Below are positions 1 through 12,540 of a DNA stretch of 64,000 bases, in pieces (within the stretch, counting starts at the first letter, position 1; each line of letters opens with the position of its first letter). The notes under the pieces are model-generated. The model was not told the DNA's origin. It made no database searches and saw only the letters and a program-made list of their open reading frames with translations. The stretch is from positions 64,001-128,000 of the forward strand of contig JAQGDQ010000494.1 in assembly GCA_030141605.1 (NCBI GenBank), in the 5' to 3' direction. A program made the translations under genes and the position numbers. The stretch comes from Tubiluchus corallicola. Lineage: Eukaryota; Priapulida; Priapulimorpha; Priapulimorphida; Tubiluchidae.

Positions 1-289
1 TCATGAACAGCAGTGTTCGTCTGTGACATAGAGCTCATTTTTGTGACATCACATTAGCATGTTATAGCAATCTTACTTATGCAAACGTACAAGGAAGATG
101 CCTACCATTGCACAAACTATGGTTAGTTTGTGACTCAAGTGACAGCTGTGTTTGGCTCTCATTAATTAACTTTCCAAGATAATTACTCAAATAATACAAA
201 TAATTGTTAACTTTTATAGGCAAAAAATGTGTATTTTGGACAATAAATAAAAATGAGATCAAGTCTAATCAATCGTCTGTTTTACTTTA
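1..289 (-). repeat. MITE family 1, copy a (cut by window edge)
   Basis: This stretch is a diverged reverse complement of about 3392-3680. Its right end (about 262-289) reads CAATCGTCTGTTTTACTTTA, which matches the inverted end of the copy at 3392-3946. The left part lies outside the window. No coding sequence is supported. Confidence 0.6.
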
Positions 290-3200
290 TACAGTAACAG
301 TAAGATTTCGCACACTTCACTACTCTTTCCAACCATTTAATGCACTAAGAAAAAAAATTATCTCACCAATTAGAGGCAAAACAACATGATACAAGATAAA
401 ACAAATGTTCAGTCTAAGGCTTGACATTCTAATTTCATTAAGACACAGCACTATCAAATATCATAATCAATCATTAGTCAATCACGGATCACTTTTAAAA
501 CTTGAACATAGACCGATTCCCAACATTATAAGAGGCATATTTGAGACCGATTCCCAACATTATAAGAGGCATATAAAATTTTTTCTTTTTACTTTAGCGT
601 GGCAACAAGTTCGAAAGTCTCTGTCGTATTGATTGGCAATTAATAGAGTAATTGAAATAATTGAGATTAGAACTAAATATAAATTGATATAATCGATATA
701 CGTAATTCATTTAATTGAGACCAAAACATAAGTGTTATACACAGATTAAAAGACAGTATTTTAGCACAAATAAATCGAAATTTTGCATTTTTTCTTCGTT
801 CTTCTCATCTTACATGATGCGTACAATTGCAAAGTACAGTGTTGCAGACTGGAGCTTCTTATTCGCTTTCATGTGACGTGTGTAGTTGACATAGTAATAG
901 AGTAGTTAATGAATGTACGTAGTAGTACTCTGTAAGCAGTAGTTTACGAGTAGGAAAACTGCAGACAGCGTCGAAAGCCATAAAGTTTAAAGGTTATATT
1001 TCAGCGCTGCAGTGTTTGAAAATCATGGCTAAAACACCAAAAAATTACCGCTAAAGATTAATCGTGATATCGAATTACAAGAACAAGGTTGTGATCGAAT
1101 TATAACATTTAAAAAACGCCCATCACTACTCTGTTGACTCGAAGAAAGATGCAATATAAAAATGTCAAATTATAAATACGAGTCCATTAAGGTTGAATAT
1201 ATTTTAGGCATTGGAACAACTCACCTACAATGGAGATGCAGCTGTAATGTAGTCAGCTAAACTGATTTCCTAAGCAGGAGGCATTTTCCATGGCACCGTC
1301 ATCGACCATCAGCTACTCAATAATCTAAAAAAATTTAAAAAATGAGCAGATCAATAAGAAACAGTCATAAATGATTAATGAGCAAAATTTTACTGTCGAC
1401 AATATACTGTAAACTGATTCACATTTAGAACCTGTTATTCAAGCAAATACTAGCTAGAATTTAAACTTCAGTGTTTAAAAATATTCCCTGCCCTGCTCCA
1501 CGATTATAATTACTTAATATTTAAAAAACTTTTGATGCTAAACTAATTGGAGAAAATAAATGTTCTATGTCTATCTGTCTATGTCTTAAACTTTCAGCCT
1601 TTACAAAACCTGTGATAAGTAAACCAATACTCACAGAACAATATTCACATGCACTACCTTACTAAACAGCTACTGATCTTACAGGGAGTGCCGTCTGTCA
1701 ATTCAACAGGGCAGTGGCCAGTTATTATAATCATCTGCTGCCAACACAGGGCAGACTCACCTGAGACAATTTCACTCACCAGTGTAAATTTCATGTCTTA
1801 ATGCGACGAACAGCTGTCAAATGTAAAAACTTGGAGAGATTTGAAATTTTTTTTTTAGCAAAATTTTATGCAGAATGAATATTCTACAGGTTTATATTGA
1901 ACAGTTTTAGACACAAGTTACGACTTAGAAGGCTTTGAAGTGAATACTCTGTAAAAATGCTGCAAATTTTTCGATTTATCGGGTTAATATTTACTTCATT
2001 AGACAAAAACCTAAACATTAAATTTAGAGTGCTAGAAAGAAAATTTAATTCTCTTTCAGAAAATATATTGGTTTACACTCGTATCTCACTCAGTTAGGCC
2101 TTCTTTTACTCGGGAATGTCAAAACCACCCAAATATTCATAATCGCGAAGGAGTTAATGAACTTAATGTTAGTGATGAATAAACTTTTTGAAATGAATTT
2201 CTGACACTGGTGCGCCATGCTAGAAAAGTAATGATAATAATAACAATAACGAGTGGAATAGTACACCTCTGCCTCTTCGAGTTCCACAAGCACCTTGAAA
2301 CAGACCAGTCTGTAAACCAGTCCGATTGGTAGCTACTTCTAATTATGCTAGTACTACCAACCAGGTCTACTCCCATTACCACACTAAAAAGCGATTGACA
2401 CATAACGTATTTTATTCGTTTTTCGAAGCTCTACTTTTATAAAAGTTTCGACTCGAAATTTCACACTAAGCAGGCGACCAAATCTTGCAATTGAACAAAA
2501 CAACAGAACATAAGTCGTGACTGACAAAAGAACATGCAACATAAATGATTTTTTTAGTCTTTTCAAGCTACATTTGTTTGTGAAACAAAACGCACCTGGC
2601 CCTCCCCCGTGCGATTACTCTATGTAGAATAAACCACGTTTGTGTATGTCACGCCAAAATGTCGTTATTAGCTGGAAAATAAGCCAAAAACGTGCCTGAA
2701 ATTGCAAATCAGCAAAGAGTATGGAAACTTTAGGAAAGTTAATGACTTATGACGCACCGCCTAAGTTCTGTCTGCTCTCGCGCCCGACATATTTCTGCTC
2801 TAGCGCATTTTAAGTTGAACATGCTAAATTGGCTATACTTATATAAGAGATTGTAATGAAAACTGAGAAGTAGTGCTGGTTTTAAGACAAAAGTGATGTC
2901 GATTTTATAATTAAAACTTATATTTATTAAATTCATAATTTTGTAAATTTTGTTCTATAGCGAAACAACAACTGCTTTTTACTGATCAATTATAAGTATA
3001 ATCATGCCCGCCTAGGGTGGAAGATCTTTGTCATTAATGATAGCCCATCTACAATTTATTAGTTAGTATTATTAACAAAACTGATCTATTAGAACTATTA
3101 TAGTAGTGCAGGCAACAGAGAGTTGCTCAAAATTGCCAATTAAGAATTGAAAGAACCTACAAAAATTATTATTAAATTTTTAACGGAAAAGAAGGACTTG

Positions 3201-3391
3201 TGAATGATCGTGACAAATTTAAGCCTAGAACTTCGCGATTACTAGTTTAACGCCCATGACCAAGTATAAAAGATACATAATCACAGAGGATTTGTGACGT
3301 CACTGTTTCTCCTCAGGAAAATTCACAGGGTAAAACTGCGAAATCAATGATAATGCGCATGCGTGACAAAGGAAACACAAAACTGTTCATT
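290..3391. other. AT-rich region without a supported gene
   Basis: No protein family is recognisable on either strand and the short open frames look random. Two small features stand out. A direct repeat of about 30 bp occurs at roughly 511-541 and 544-574. At about 1555-1600 the sequence GGAGAAAATAAATG is followed by CTATGT-like units, resembling the 3' tail of a non-LTR retrotransposon; the same tail recurs near 54325. Confidence 0.5.
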
Positions 3392-3946
3392 TAAAGGAAA
3401 ATCAGACGATTGTTTAGACTCAATCTCATCTTAATTTACTGTCCAAAATATACATTTCTTGCCTATAAAAGTTAACAATTGTTACTTATATTTGAACAAT
3501 TAACTTTGAAAGCTTATTAACGGCAACCGAACACAGCTATTGCTTACGCCAGAAACTAACCACAGTTTGTGCAATATCAGGCGTCTTCCCATGCGTGTCA
3601 AGCACATTTGCATAGGTGTTACAGTACTGCTTAAACGCATGGTGTCACGAAAAATGGGCTTTACATCATATGACGTCATGAAACTAACACAGCAGTTCAT
3701 GATCATGGTTTTCATGGTACCGCCTTCTATATGTTGGCCAGCGCACGTGACAAAAAGGCGCCGTTGCCAATGTCAGTAGATTCACTGAGCCGTGCGTAGA
3801 TTTGAAAGTTCAACGAAATTTGAGTATCCGAGGTAATTATTATTTAATCATAAGCTCTGATTTAAAAAAAGCTATTGTAGTTTTCAATATTTTAGAGCAA
3901 ACTTTATTCTGAAGTAATGTTTACACAATCGTCCGGTTTTCCTTTA
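3392..3946 (+). mobile_element. MITE family 1, copy b, with terminal inverted repeats
   Basis: The left end reads TAAAGGAAAATCAGACGATT and the right end, reverse-complemented, reads TAAAGGAAAACCGGACGATT. That is 18 of 20 matching bases, and the similarity continues inward. The element is about 555 bp and has no coding capacity, as expected of a non-autonomous DNA transposon. Related copies occur at 1-289, about 4080-4829, 4966-5283, 46840-47431, 55072-55686 and 62932-63770. I could not read a clear target-site duplication, so the superfamily is unknown. Confidence 0.7.
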
Positions 3947-3948
3947 CA

Positions 3949-3975
3949 ATCGTTCGAACGTTTGATGCTCTCCCC
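3949..3975 (+). repeat. terminal fragment of TTCGAA-rich MITE family 2
   Basis: CGTTCGAACGTTTGATGCTC followed by TCCCC matches the terminus of the family seen whole at 32995-33381. Only the end is present here, directly abutting the family 1 copy. Confidence 0.5.
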
Positions 3976-4079
3976 GAAGGATAATGAACAGCAAATTGAA
4001 AATTTCTGATTACAGTGAATAAAATCTCTATTTACAGAGATCTTTGATGTGTATTACGACACCATTAAAAATGACTGTG

Positions 4080-4829
4080 AAATTAATGGTGCGGATGTCT
4101 TTATAGAGAAGCTTTGAAAGTAGCTTTAAAAGCTTAATGAAATTTGAATATCCGAGGTAATTATGTCCGAGGTAAAACATAAACTTCTTCCCACTTTCTT
4201 TTTAAACCCATTATCTATCAACGTAAAACATTACTCAACAAGATTTAACGAATTTCGTATTAAGTATTGCAGGACTGACGCGGCAAGGCACTTCATCACT
4301 AACACTGGTCCTAGACTTTGGAATAACATCAACGACTACATAAAAAATTCTTTATCTATAAATAACTTCAAAAGAAATCTTAAAAGTGAAATCTTTTCTA
4401 ATTATACAGAATAAATCAATTTGATTAATTACGCTGCTGTCCCTGTCGGAATCCATTGCGTTGCTGGCTATGTCAGTTTTAACATTTCTATAGTTCACGT
4501 TACTTCATACAGATACCATCACGTATTTCTCTTTTCTATTCTCTATTAACCTTTCTTTCTACTCCTTTACTGCTCTTTTCTATTACACTCAGTCCACATT
4601 CTTTTGGGGTGCTCTAAACAAGTAATTACTTCTTGAGTACCCCACGGGTCATTTGCGGCTTGGCATCTTGTGTACATAATAATAAATATGTTATTAAATA
4701 CTTTTATGTACAATGCTGTAATGATCGTTGTGGATATATTTAATAAATAAATAAATAATAAAATAATAATTATTTTGGAGCATTCTTTATTCTGAACTCG
4801 TGTTTTCACAATCATCCGGTTTTCCTTTA
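4080..4829 (+). mobile_element. MITE family 1, copy c, interrupted by a retrotransposon fragment
   Basis: The segments around 4138-4161 (ATATCCGAGGTAATTAT) and 4771-4829 (ending CATCCGGTTTTCCTTTA) match adjacent parts of copy b at about 3820-3946. Between them lies the retrotransposon 3' fragment at 4163-4770. The left boundary is uncertain. Confidence 0.55.
4163..4414 (+). pseudogene. non-LTR retrotransposon ORF2 C-terminal remnant
   Basis: The reading frame encodes a pattern typical of the extreme C-terminus of CR1/L2-like non-LTR retrotransposon polyproteins: a Tyr-Ser-Thr-Arg motif, then Thr-Gly-Pro-Arg-Leu-Trp-Asn, then Ile-Lys-Asn-Ser and a Phe-Lys-Arg-Asn-Leu-Lys motif before the stop. 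Upstream reverse transcriptase and endonuclease domains are absent, so this is a 5'-truncated copy, the usual outcome of target-primed reverse transcription. A 3' untranslated part and an A/T-rich TAAATAAATAAATAATA tail follow to about 4770. Clade assignment is tentative. Confidence 0.7.
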
Positions 4830-4965
4830 AGTGTAGACATAACCGGACTATAACCTTTTGGGGTCCCTAGGCTATTGGAGTTATGGGTCAACACAAATTT
4901 TTTACTCGTGATATATTTTGTAATCTTTACATAGCCCGAAATAAACTTATTGCAAATTCTTTAAT

Positions 4966-5283
4966 GCGTGAACACAGCGGTAAATTTGAATTTGAATTTT
5001 TTTCTTAAAACTTGCCGAGTATTAGTACAACGTACTGAATTTGACACAGTAGTGCCACTTTCGCAAACACGTGCAACAATGGAATATTTAGCTGATGAAA
5101 ATTATGTTCGTTTGTGATGTCATCAATAATTGGGCTCGCCCGCCATTAATTAAATTTTAATCTATTGTTTTATTATCTATTGTTTTAAAAAGCACTTTTG
5201 CTGCATTTTCGTTGTTAAAACGCATATATTTTACCGTACTTGAAAATGTTGTAGTATGTTAAAAATCACCCTGTTTTCCTTTA
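4966..5283 (+). mobile_element. MITE family 1, copy d (partial)
   Basis: It shares TTTGTGATGTCATCAATA and CTCGCCCGCC with the copy at 55072-55686 and ends with the terminal GTTTTCCTTTA. The left end is missing or diverged. Confidence 0.6.
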
Positions 5284-5599
5284 AGAAATACTGCCATTTT
5301 GCGATTTATTGCAGACCAAATTATCACATATTTCAACACAATATATGAGAAGAAAAACAGATTTTTTACCGAATTTTACCAAACCTTGAGGGCGTTCAAA
5401 CTATACTAACTTAAAGGTATATCTCCCGCTAGTATAGTCTATTATATATGATTAGATTTCCAGAAACCGTGCATCTAATTTTAAAGGGCGACAGCTGCAG
5501 AAATACTCAGCTTTAATAATTTATCTCTTTCAGACGGAGGCGAGCATACCCAATGCAAATATAGACGATCACTGATGTTGCGTGGTTCACTGTTAACCC

Positions 5600-6860
5600 A
5601 GGCTGCGCCTTCCTTTGTGCATGGCTTCATGAAATGTGGAAAGACGGGTTTTAATTACACCTTCATGGTGAATTTCACGTGAGTGACGTAATAAGCGTTT
5701 GCAATATCCTCATATAACTTGATAAGTTTGACATTGACTCGTTGTTAGTAGAATCTTACTGTGGTTCGTACAATTCAAAATGCAATCTGGTAAACTGTGA
5801 ACGGTTTCTAGCTATCAGTTTCATTAACTATTTCGTAATTGAATAAGATTTATTCTGTATTTTTACTTTAATTTCAGTAAATTTTTCTTGTGACGTTTTG
5901 CATCTGCGCCTTTCTTCGTGCATAGCTTCGTGAAATATACAAAGACGGGTTTTAATTACACCTTTAGGGCGAATTTCACCTGAGTGAAGTAACAAGCTTT
6001 CATATATCCTTGCGCAAGTTAATAAAATTGACATTGACGCCATCTTTACATCGACTCTGCACACAATAATATGTGTAGAAACAGTCACATTAAGGACAGC
6101 TTTGTTTGTAAGCAGCTACAGTACTTTTATCATATGCACTAATATTGTGAAAGTTGTAACTGTATATTTTAGGTGCTGCCATCTATTGATTAGTTACTTT
6201 AACATTTTACTAGTTAAACTCACCCCTAGTACAATTGCTCCGTCCAGTGAATATGCAAACTCACTGGAGATCTCCCCTATTTTACTGTAATGGGATATGT
6301 GAAGCCAAGTTTTTGCATAGTTCTCTACCTATATATACTGGCTGGATTTCACTTCTAGCCTCTGTCTCTCTGTCACGCTCTCAGTGACGTGCAGTCGTGC
6401 TACACACTGTCTAATTCTTCGTGATCAGTGCAGGACACTCTGGTCCTCAGTGTAGTTTAGCAGTCATGTTTCATATAACTCTGTAGTGTAATAAAAGTGT
6501 TTCAGTTTTTGTGCAAACATGTAATCTAGTGTTTAGTTGTTTTCTACAAGTGTTCAATTTCAACTTCATAACTAACTTTCACAAATGTTATCATACCAGT
6601 TTTGCTTTGAATCTGTCACCCGTTTATCCCCTGCAATTAACCTCGTTGTTTCTGGGAGCTAAACATTAAATCAGTTGCCCGGCGGTTTGCTTTTAAAGCT
6701 CCCCCTGCTTTTACTGTGATTCGTACATTACAAAATGCAAACAATGAACAGTTTTTTCCTGTCAATTTCATTAACCATTTCGTAACTGAATAAGATTTAC
6801 TCTGCATTTTTATTTTTATTTTAGCCAATTTTTCTTGTGACGTTTTGCATTTTTAGATGT
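5600..6860 (+). repeat. dispersed repeat, three partial copies
   Basis: About 5610-5740 and 5915-6040 are diverged direct copies, sharing AAAGACGGGTTTTAATTACA. About 5755-5905 and 6705-6850 are a second pair, sharing TTTTTCTTGTGACGTTTTGC. Together they look like pieces of one dispersed element. No coding content was seen. The unique sequence from 6040 to 6700 has no supported gene. Confidence 0.5.
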
Positions 6861-6884
6861 TTTAAAACATTATTTTAGTCATTG

Positions 6885-7038
6885 GTGTAGCTAATAGGGG
6901 ACGGAAATTACAGAAATCGCAACTAAATTGTGCTGAATGCACGATGTTTCAAATGTCTTATTGATAAACATCGTATATAGTTACTGCAATTAAGAATTTT
7001 AGGTTCGAATCGAATTCGAGCGTTCGATGTCCACCCCT
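6885..7038 (+). repeat. MITE family 2, truncated copy
   Basis: It shares GCAACTAAATTGTGC and the terminal block GGTTCGAATCGAATTCGA plus GTTCGATGTCCACCCC with the longer copies at 32995-33381 and 52511-52862. The left part is missing. Confidence 0.65.
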
Positions 7039-8658
7039 ACTTCTCATAGTCTGCCCCCAAATCAACCTTGTTCGTTTGTTCGTTCTGTTGCTGGTTGTTT
7101 ACCGTGCTGTTTTATTTGCGCGCTTCTGTGGCTCTGTTTCTTATTCTGATTCAAATATTCATGAAGTAATATCCCATAGCATCAGTCTTACTCTTTAGAA
7201 TCATAAAATTTATGTTTAATGCATTAGCTGGTGCTTTGTGCAACACAGTGTCGTATTTATACCTACGTCAACAAGTCCATGAATCAGCGTAGTTCTAGCA
7301 CCGGGTTAAAGTACACCAAGATGGCGCTTGTGTTGAGTTGTCTAACGTGTGCGTGAGAATTCATTTGATTTTTTTACCACAAATGTGCCGTTTTAACACG
7401 TTATGTTGATAACTCATGATGCGTTTAGCACGCGGTTTTAGTTTATAAATTTTGGGCAGAAAAAACCATTTTTGAGGTGCGCGATCCGTTGAAGGTAGGT
7501 AGAATTGTAATAACACTGTGACAGTTTTAACAAAATTGTTATTTTCTGACTCATGTAATTCAAAAATGCATTGACTTAACTCAAGTAACACGACGATCAA
7601 GTAAGTTCGAAACTTAAACTCGTAAGCTTTTGTGTAACCAAGGACCTCTATAACTAAAGTGGACGTTACACATAAATTTTGTATCTACGCAGTCAGGCCA
7701 TCGCATATTATGAGATAAATGATGTTTGTCTTACTAGTTTAAGTGATAAATTTTAGCCATTCGTGCACACAAACCCATTTCTGAGTACAGGATAAAAATA
7801 TTCATTAGCCGGAGATCGTAGACAATAGTCACGTGACGCAGCACGTGTCACGTCCATTTAGCTATAGAGGTCCTTGGTGTAACTTAAGACATTTCGAAAC
7901 TATGGCGTTTGTTTTGTGTAACTATATTTTTATTGTTGTTTATAAAGTTGTACAATGCCTTTTTAGTAGCCTATCTACTGTACTTACAAATACTGTAGCT
8001 CTGTTCCACAACGTTTCATCTGTTATCTATGGAGTATGGATATGGAGATCTGTTAGGTAGTTGTTACGTAATGGACTTACTGCCATAACAGAAAAAAACA
8101 GAAATTTTAGTTGTACCATTTTTACCGAGCCATTTTTTTCCTGTGTCATTTTTACCTGTGCCATGTTTACCTGTGCCATTTTTTCCTGTGTCATTTTTAC
8201 TGTGCCATTTTCTCCCGTGCCATTTTTACCATGCCATTTTTTCCTGTGAAATTTTACCTACATTCATTATTTGCATATTGTAGCTAGTGATGTTTCATCA
8301 GGTTCTTCAGTAGCCTGTAAGCCAAATTGGACAATGTGGGCGAAGCTTTGTTGTACAGGACTAATTATTATAACGTTACACGCCAATTAAGACGTTACAA
8401 ACACACAATTAACTACGTTTTGATACCAAACTAAACCAAACTAAATGATGTCAAAGTTTAGTTAATTCTATACTTGTAACGTCAAATTTAGATTGTAATA
8501 ATTAATTAATCACCTGTAGTTGTTTGATACTGATAAGCCACTACCATATTAGCGGTTTGGTTTTTGCATGATTACTGCTGTGTTTACCTGTCTGAAAGGC
8601 AGACTTCATTTATCTTAGAATTCTGCATGCTCAATGTCTACAGTAGACATGATCGGTG
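7039..8658. other. intergenic region, with a short degenerate tandem repeat
   Basis: No gene is recognisable. At about 8110-8255 a degenerate unit of roughly 15-20 bp, built on TTTTTACCTGTGCCAT, repeats about eight times and creates a fortuitous open frame. The sequence just upstream of 8659 probably belongs to the 5' untranslated region or intron of the glycosyltransferase gene. Confidence 0.5.
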
Positions 8659-8700
8659 ATGAAGATGATGATACGTGATTGTGGTGATCGATCGATTTAT

Positions 8701-8720
8701 TTTTCACTTATTTTTTTTAG
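8701..8720 (+). other. probable splice acceptor before the glycosyltransferase start codon
   Basis: A pyrimidine-rich tract ends in TTATTTTTTTTAG at 8720, seven bases before an ATG at 8728. It suggests a 5'UTR intron, so the in-frame ATGs at 8659 and 8668 would be intronic. The matching donor was not identified. Confidence 0.5.
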
Positions 8721-8727
8721 GGAGGCC

Positions 8728-9924
8728 ATGCGACGATTTTTCACTGTTTGGGCGTTGAACAAGTACTTGTTCGTCTGCTGCTTGATTACAATAGTCAACT
8801 TGTCAGGACTGTACCTCATCACACCGATACTAAATCATCATCAATCTGTTGGAAATACGATGAATTTTACGCTTTTACGTGATACTAAAATGCACGAAAA
8901 CATTGTTGCTGCGAATGTTGTGGAAGTGAATAAGAAAAACATGAGCGTCGATGAGCTATCTAATGGAATTACTGTGAAAAGTCGAAAAGTCGTGAATTCA
9001 GTTAATCATGGTTTTAGTACTTCCGCGAATCGATCTCATGCTGTGATATACAATGTGGCTGATCTCAAATACGTCACACTAAACATGAACAATGACGTCT
9101 GTGGGGCTGATGACGTGTTTCTCATTGTCGTCGTGCACAGTGGCATTGATCACGAGCAAAACCGCAATGCTATGAGACAGACATGGGCCTCGCGAAAGCG
9201 CGTCCTTCATCGTCAAGTCAGACTGGTGTTTGTCGTGGGTCTGTCAGACAATGCTGACAAGCAGAGCACTCTAGCGGCGGAAAATGTAAAATATCACGAT
9301 ATTGTCCAAGGAGACTATCTTGATTCCTATCGAAACATGTCATACAAACACATTCTAGGATTAAAATGGTGCTTAAATTTCTGCAGCCAAGCGAATTTTT
9401 TTCTAAAACTAGACGATGACGTACACGTGCATATATTTAATTTGATTGACTACCTAAATGACGTCATTACAAACAATAATGGCGGACCCGGTGCAGGCAT
9501 GTATTGTAGAACATGGTACTCGACTCCAGCACGAAAGTCTAAGAAAAACAAGTGGTACGTCAGCGAATTAGATTACAACTCCACGGGGTACCCTGCCTAC
9601 TGCTGGGGCGGTGCAATGATTTACACCCCTCACGCGGCTAAAGTGATTACGGATCTGGCCGCTGAACGGCGCTATTTCTGGATTGATGATGTCTGGGTTA
9701 GTGGATTGTTGAGGACAGAAGCAAACATAAGTATCACTGATATGAACAAAACCCTAGTGGCCGCATACCCAACTGAAGAACTGAAAAAGGTCCTACTGTG
9801 GTCAGAAGAAAATGATGATAGGGATATTCAAATCATTTTTTCGTTGAATAGGGGTCATTCGCGTCAATATCCGAAAAATGCTCAAAAATTTTGGGGCAAA
9901 CTAATCAGAATACGAAAGTTGTGA
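8728..9924 (+). CDS. beta-1,3-galactosyltransferase-like glycosyltransferase (GT31 family)
   Basis: This is a likely Golgi type II membrane enzyme that transfers galactose or N-acetylglucosamine in beta-1,3 linkage from a UDP-sugar to glycoprotein or glycolipid acceptors. From the ATG at 8728 the protein is 398 residues, normal for the family. It has a short cytoplasmic tail, a membrane anchor at about residues 9-33, a stem, then the catalytic domain. Visible family motifs are Arg-Asn-Ala-Met-Arg-Gln-Thr-Trp (146-153), the metal-binding Asp-Asp-Asp-Val (229-232), Tyr-Pro-Ala-Tyr-Cys-Trp-Gly-Gly (288-295) and Asp-Asp-Val-Trp-Val-Ser-Gly (320-326). In the last motif Asp replaces the usual Glu. 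Seven N-glycosylation sequons are present. The coding region is one exon, as in many GT31 genes. I chose this start because it follows a good acceptor and places the anchor at the N-terminus; starts at 8659 or 8668 would add an unusual extension. Donor and acceptor specificity cannot be told from motifs. Confidence 0.9.
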   Translation: MRRFFTVWALNKYLFVCCLITIVNLSGLYLITPILNHHQSVGNTMNFTLLRDTKMHENIVAANVVEVNKKNMSVDELSNGITVKSRKVVNSVNHGFSTSANRSHAVIYNVADLKYVTLNMNNDVCGADDVFLIVVVHSGIDHEQNRNAMRQTWASRKRVLHRQVRLVFVVGLSDNADKQSTLAAENVKYHDIVQGDYLDSYRNMSYKHILGLKWCLNFCSQANFFLKLDDDVHVHIFNLIDYLNDVITNNNGGPGAGMYCRTWYSTPARKSKKNKWYVSELDYNSTGYPAYCWGGAMIYTPHAAKVITDLAAERRYFWIDDVWVSGLLRTEANISITDMNKTLVAAYPTEELKKVLLWSEENDDRDIQIIFSLNRGHSRQYPKNAQKFWGKLIRIRKL

Positions 9925-11664
9925 TTGAGTAGATCTGATAAATCTAGTAGATCTGAGTCGTGCAGAATTCAACTCAATTTATATCTCAATAGTTTATTAT
10001 TGTTTGCTATAGGTTACGCACAAAATTGTTTGCTTAAGGCCACGTGTTACACAGAAAAAGTCGTAAGAAGCAAGCCAAAATTCGTAAGCCACAAGGCGTC
10101 TTTCAGCTTCCGTAAGGTGCATGTCGTAATCCGCGGTGTGCGCCTCGTTCTGTGTAACTAGCATTGCGAATTGGCATACCCGTTTTGTATGCGGGAGGCA
10201 GGAAACTACTGTATTTTAATAGTGAAAATAATTCGTTGTATTGGTTGTGTATAGCTGATTATTGGTGTTTTACGAATGGCAAAACTATGAAAAGACTGAT
10301 TACAAAACTACACGTTTATTAAATATCAAACACAATAGATATAACAGATAGTAATGTTAAGCCCCTGATCTAGCTGCCCTGCTCCAGCTCCGTACTCAGT
10401 CTAATCTCAATTCCCTGAGCTGGGCGCATCGCACGGCTTATATATCGTGCGCGGAGCTTCGACACCTAGATTCTGAATCACTTGCTCACGTGACACCACT
10501 CCTTACTGGCTTCATACCAGCATTCATCAACATAATTATATATCATAATCGAATGCTTTTAACATAGTTTAACAGGTTCTCTTTACTTTAATATAATAAA
10601 TACAATAGCTCAATAGTGTTATAGTGTTTACTCACAACGGAATAAGAAGTTGTCAGTCGCATGCATCGTATAATATGATTGACTGGCATACTGTCTCATG
10701 TAGCCATGGGAAGATAGTGGACATATGAAGCCATGTGTTGATAAGAAAAATTTATCATCCCTTAATGTGAAGGATTTTAGGTTATTTTATTACTTCAGTG
10801 TTCTCTCATTCTGTAAACCCCCCATACTGTCCTTTTTAACTGCATTCATGTATGTATGTCTTGACTTGGCTTCTTTCTGTCATGCTCTACTGACAAAGCT
10901 AGTTTACCTGCCTAGTTGGCAGACTGTTCTTGGCTAAGAAAGTTGTTGTTTTGTCTCAGTTAAACCATTTATTTGTCAAGAGTAGTAGAGCCATGATGTA
11001 AGTTTATTTTGATTAGTCATTCTCCTACATGTAGTCTACATTCCTTATGTGCACTGTAGTAATATGGCAGTCATAAATAAGTGTTGTAGATTAAAAATGT
11101 TTCTTAATGTTTACATTACATCCACGTTATGAATTCTTATAATATAAATTAATTTTGTGTAGAAAAAGCTCAATTACTCTAATTTTCACATTAGCGATCA
11201 GCAAAACGCCTTATGGCAAATGGCTAAATTCATTTCGCCACAAGGTGCCTTATGAACCATTCAAAACTTCTCATGAGGAGTCTACATGTAATATATCAAC
11301 ACGGAAGCTGTTTAACTTTTCATATCATACGAGCGCTAGATATATTTCTACTAGACTTAATATTATTTATTTTGATGTGATTCACAGAAATGTGCATACA
11401 ATTTATACGTCAGGCTGAATAACAGTGAAAATTTTACATGCTAGAACATTTTAAACAGTGATGCAAACTTTACTTCTGTAATTGGCTGTCATTGGCGTAG
11501 TTTGTTATATCGTTAATTGTTATTTGTGTTATTGTTGTGTGTCATGATTTATTGTATTATTTGTATTAATTTGTGATGTGTATATGAACTTTGTGAAGTT
11601 TGAAATAAAATATTAAATCTAAATCTAAATCTACCGCGGATTATGGCTGATGGTTTACGGTAGT
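9925..11664. other. downstream of the glycosyltransferase; no supported gene
   Basis: The first part is probably 3' untranslated sequence. An ATTAAA near 10318 is a possible polyadenylation signal. Around 11590-11632, GAAATAAAATATTAAATC is followed by AAATCT units, which resembles a non-LTR retrotransposon 3' tail, but no matching coding fragment is clear upstream. Confidence 0.4.
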
Positions 11665-12540
11665 TGGCGGTAGTCAGGAAATGGACTAGCTGTGTGACAA
11701 GAACCATTGGTTAGCATAAGGTGGCTTTGGCGGTAGTCAGGAAGTGGATTAGCTGTGTGACAAGAACCATTGGTTAGCATAAGGTGGCTTTGGCGGTAGT
11801 CAGGGAAATGGATTAGCTGTGTGACAAGAACCATTGGTTAGCATAAGGTGGCATTGGCGGTAGTCAGGAAGTGGATTAGCTGTGTGACAAGAACCATTGG
11901 TTAGCATAAGGTGGCATTGGCGGTAGTCAGGAAGTGGATTAGCTGTGTGACAAGAACCATTGGTTAGCATAAGGTGGCATTGGCGGTAGTCAGGAAGCGG
12001 ATTAGCTGTGTGACAAGAACCATTGGTTAGCATAAGGTGGCTTTGGCGGTAGTCAGGAAGTGGATTAGCTGTGTGACAAGAACCATTAGTTAGCATAAGG
12101 TGGCTTTGGCGGTAGTCAGGAAATGGACTAGCTGTGTGACAAGAACCATTGGTTAGCATAAGGTGGCTTTGGCGGTAGTCAGGAAGTAGATTAGCTGTAT
12201 GACAAGAACCATTGGTTAGCATAAGGTGGCTTTGGCGGTAGTCAGGAAATGGACTAGCTGTGTGACAAGAACCATTGGTTAGCATAAGGTGGCTTTGGCG
12301 GTAGTCAGGAAATGGACTAGCTGTGTGACAAGAACCATTGGTTAGCATAAGGTGGCTTTGGCAGTAGTCAGGAAGTGGACTAGCTGTGCGACAAGAACCA
12401 TTGGTTAGCATAAGGTGGCTTTGGCGGTAGTCAGGAAATGGATTAGCTGTGTGACAAGAACCATTGGTTAGCATAAGGTGGCTTTGGCAGTAGTCAGGAA
12501 GTGGACTAGCTGTGTGACAAGAACCATTGGTTAGCACAAT
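11665..12540. repeat. 63-bp satellite array, about 14 copies
   Basis: The unit contains GTGTGACAAGAACCATTGGT and TTAGCATAAGGTGGC and repeats every 63 bp with a few substitutions per copy. Because 63 is a multiple of three, one minus-strand frame (12558 down to 11800) stays open for 252 codons as a 21-residue repeat (MLTNGSCHTASPLPDYCQSHL-like minus its last residue per turn varies). An extra G near 11804 breaks that frame in the last copies. No signal peptide, splice sites or homology support a real gene, so I treat it as non-coding. Confidence 0.85.

Noticed and set aside
11665-12540. CRISPR array
   Set aside because: Repeats are directly contiguous without unique spacers, and the genome is clearly animal.
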